Assembly (NCBI GenBank): GCA_003209275.1
Contig: QCRX01000007.1
Location: forward strand, 1 to 36,404
Origin: Prochlorococcus sp. AG-463-P14
Lineage (GTDB): Bacteria > Cyanobacteriota > Cyanobacteriia > PCC-6307 > Cyanobiaceae
Length of the DNA: 36,404 nucleotides
Direction: 5' to 3'
Shown: positions 34,837-36,404 of the stretch, piece by piece
How positions within the stretch are numbered: position 1 is the first letter of the stretch
How the letters are laid out: each line of letters begins with the position of its first letter
Made by a program: the position numbers and the translations under genes
Notes under the pieces: model-generated
What the model saw: only the letters and a program-made list of their open reading frames with translations
Databases searched by the model: none
Told to the model about the DNA's origin: nothing

Positions 34837-35381
34837 ACTTTTAGGATCTCTGCTTCTTTTTCAGAGAGATGCTTCTCGAGTTCATTTATAAATTTATCAG
34901 TTAGCTTCTGAATGCTGTTTTGTTCGTCATGACTTTGATCTTCTGATATTTCTCCATCTTTTTCTGATTTTTTTACTTTATCGATAGCATCTCTTCGAAT
35001 ATTCCTGAGGGCCACTTTTCCTTCCTCTGCATATTTCGAAGCTAGTTTGCAAAATTCTTTGCGACGTTCTTCAGTTAAGGGAGGAACATTTATTCTAATT
35101 ATTTTGCCGTCGTTATTGGGAGATAAACCAAGGTCACTTGTTGCAATTGCTTTTTCTATTAAAGCTAATGAGCCTGCGTCAAATGGCTGTATCGAGATTG
35201 TTTGTGAATCAGGGATAGATATAGTCGCTAATGATTTAAGTGGTGTTTCCGCACCGTAATACTCAACTTTTAATCGATCTAATATAGATGGGTTTGCTCG
35301 TCCAGTACGAATGGAATTAAAAGTTCGCTGTGCGGCATCTACTGATTTCCGCATGGTGGATTCAATTTCCTTGTTCGACAT
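34833..35381 (-). CDS. frr: Ribosome recycling factor
   Basis: A 182-residue protein, the standard RRF length, which with EF-G splits ribosomes after termination. Visible blocks: [23 protein letters not shown] near the N-terminus (in part), [31 protein letters not shown] and [16 protein letters not shown]. Start: ATG 35381 ([10 protein letters not shown]); the ATG at 35477 adds 32 residues and overlaps pyrH, so is rejected. The gene follows pyrH, a pairing common across bacteria, with 52 bp between, and overlaps the reductase gene by four bases. Confidence 0.96.
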   Translation of the reverse strand: MSNKEIESTMRKSVDAAQRTFNSIRTGRANPSILDRLKVEYYGAETPLKSLATISIPDSQTISIQPFDAGSLALIEKAIATSDLGLSPNNDGKIIRINVPPLTEERRKEFCKLASKYAEEGKVALRNIRRDAIDKVKKSEKDGEISEDQSHDEQNSIQKLTDKFINELEKHLSEKEAEILKV

Positions 35382-35433
35382 GTGCTGCAAATAGAGAGAA
35401 AGACTTTTAGAGCGAATAGCAAAGGTATCAAGT

Positions 35434-36147
35434 TCAGCTTGAGTTGCTAATCCTTGAACCAATGGGATCCCCCGCAACTGCTTTGCCGATATTCCCAGGT
35501 TCGAAAAGGTCGAAAACTACGATTGGGATGTTGTTGTCTTTGCAAAGGGCAATTGCAGTACTATCCATTACGGCAATCTCTTGACTTAGTACTTCTTGGA
35601 AGGTGAGGTTGTCATAGCGAATTGCATTAGAGAAACGTTTTGGGTCTTGGTCATAAACACCATCTACTTTGGTGGCTTTGAAAACAACATCTGCATTAAT
35701 TTCTGCAGCCCTTAAAGCAGCAGTTGTATCAGTAGTAAAAAAAGGATTACCACAACCGCCCCCAAATACGACGACTCTGCCTTTCTCAAGATGTCGAATA
35801 GCCCTTCTGCGGATATAGGGTTCAGCAACTTGTTGCATCTCGATTGCGCTTTGAACTCTGGTTGGCACACCAGTCCTTTCTAGCCCGTCTTGAAGAGTAA
35901 TTGCATTCATTACTGTCGCGAGCATCCCGACATAATCAGCAGTGGCTCGATCCATACCAGCCGCTGATCCCTTCAGGCCTCTAAAGATATTTCCTCCACC
36001 AACAACAATTGCAAGCTGTGTTCCATTGGCGACAACCTTGGAAACATCTGAAGCAATTGAATGAACAATTGCCGGATCAATCCCGTAAGGCTTGTCCCCC
36101 ATCAGCGCTTCACCGCTGAGCTTCAGAAGTACTCTCTTGTAAGACAT
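35434..36147 (-). CDS. pyrH: UMP kinase
   Basis: A 237-residue cytosolic amino-acid-kinase-fold enzyme that phosphorylates UMP to UDP. Seen: [13 protein letters not shown] at the N-terminus, [13 protein letters not shown] at about 47-59, [51 protein letters not shown] and [20 protein letters not shown]. All are family blocks. The start ATG 36147 is the usual one. It heads the pyrH-frr-reductase run; divergent from the partial gene at the right edge across 116 bp that must carry its promoter. Confidence 0.97.
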   Translation of the reverse strand: MSYKRVLLKLSGEALMGDKPYGIDPAIVHSIASDVSKVVANGTQLAIVVGGGNIFRGLKGSAAGMDRATADYVGMLATVMNAITLQDGLERTGVPTRVQSAIEMQQVAEPYIRRRAIRHLEKGRVVVFGGGCGNPFFTTDTTAALRAAEINADVVFKATKVDGVYDQDPKRFSNAIRYDNLTFQEVLSQEIAVMDSTAIALCKDNNIPIVVFDLFEPGNIGKAVAGDPIGSRISNSS

Positions 36148-36263
36148 TCATAGTCGATATCTTGATGACAGTAGCAAGTCTTGTGCGGACACCTATCTAG
36201 CCGACCAGTTTGTGTGGCAATTCCATTTGAGTTTGCTTTGGTTGAAAAACAGGCTTTTTCTTT

Positions 36264-36404
36264 ATGAAAGAAGGCTTTGATAGTAGAAGTGCAATGATGG
36301 CACGATTGACAATCTCAGCATTAGATAGAGTTAGCAAAGATCCTTCATGCTGGTCCAATCCCAGTGTTCATCGTGCTTTGCTAGTAAGTGGTTTATCTGT
36401 TTTG
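36264..36404 (+). CDS. Partial unidentified gene, N-terminus only
   Basis: An open frame of 47 codons from ATG 36264 to the end of the window with no stop; an in-frame stop lies at 36243. The visible protein starts MKEGFDSRSAMMARLTISAL and continues DRVSKDPSCWSNPSVHRALL before ending in a mildly hydrophobic VSGLSVL. I do not recognise it from this piece. The ATG sits in the loop of a small TTCTTT/AAAGAA hairpin and lacks a clear Shine-Dalgarno sequence; the double ATG at codons 11-12 is an alternative start. Confidence 0.5.
   Translation, partial: MKEGFDSRSAMMARLTISALDRVSKDPSCWSNPSVHRALLVSGLSVL

Overview
The window looks like core chromosome of a marine picocyanobacterium, most likely a low-light Prochlorococcus. 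The evidence is AT-rich, tightly packed genes, a photosystem II assembly factor (Psb27), cyanobacterial families (DUF2854, a two-domain histidine phosphatase, a canonical cyanobacterial pyrophosphatase), LepB and FtsI of cyanobacterial type, and several short proteins of picocyanobacterial character. I saw no rRNA, tRNA, insertion sequence, prophage, integrase or CRISPR array. The species assignment is from recognition, not from a database search.

Layout. 1-2160 (+): 3' part of larC and a flippase-like membrane protein. 2197-6474 (-): iron-type ABC permease, a 48-residue membrane protein, a CobW-family GTPase with a His-rich loop, pterin carbinolamine dehydratase and an extended YjbQ protein. 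6724-8890 (+): M32 carboxypeptidase and a family I pyrophosphatase. 8964-11616 (-): hemC and the principal sigma factor, separated by 385 bp containing a perfect 34-bp palindrome. 11617-11986: a GC-richer leader region with a full Shine-Dalgarno sequence that I cannot explain. 11987-14239 (+): priA. 14244-16226 (-): a tail-anchored repeat protein, argB and a DUF2854 protein. 16279-18172: a small charged protein, ssb (-), cobK and cutA. 18177-22886 (-): PfkB kinase, purA, psb27, proS. 23033-25618 (+): an unknown HTH-like protein, a membrane protein overlapping a second pyrophosphatase that lacks a catalytic Asp, an Spx/ArsC-like protein, and lepB. 25590-28200 (-): a dihydroorotase homologue without catalytic residues and a double histidine phosphatase. 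28310-33281 (+): CPBP protease, an FtsL-like protein, ftsI and an EF-hand transaldolase. 33388-36147 (-): a small hypothetical, a geranylgeranyl-reductase-like protein, frr and pyrH. 36264-end (+): an unidentified partial gene.

Functional themes. Most genes are housekeeping: nucleotide synthesis (purA, pyrH, pseudo-dihydroorotase), tetrapyrrole and cobalamin synthesis (hemC, cobK), translation (proS, frr), replication and transcription (priA, ssb, sigma factor), cell division (FtsL-like, ftsI), carbon metabolism (tal) and metal handling (LarC, CobW, CutA, iron permease).

I do not see a dedicated new system such as a defence island. The best leads are protein-level oddities (degenerate pyrophosphatase paired with an intact one, pseudo-dihydroorotase, calcium-binding transaldolase, FtsL candidate, extended YjbQ), the sigma-factor/priA intergenic region, the 34-bp palindrome, and a repeated TTGA stop/start junction that links three gene pairs.
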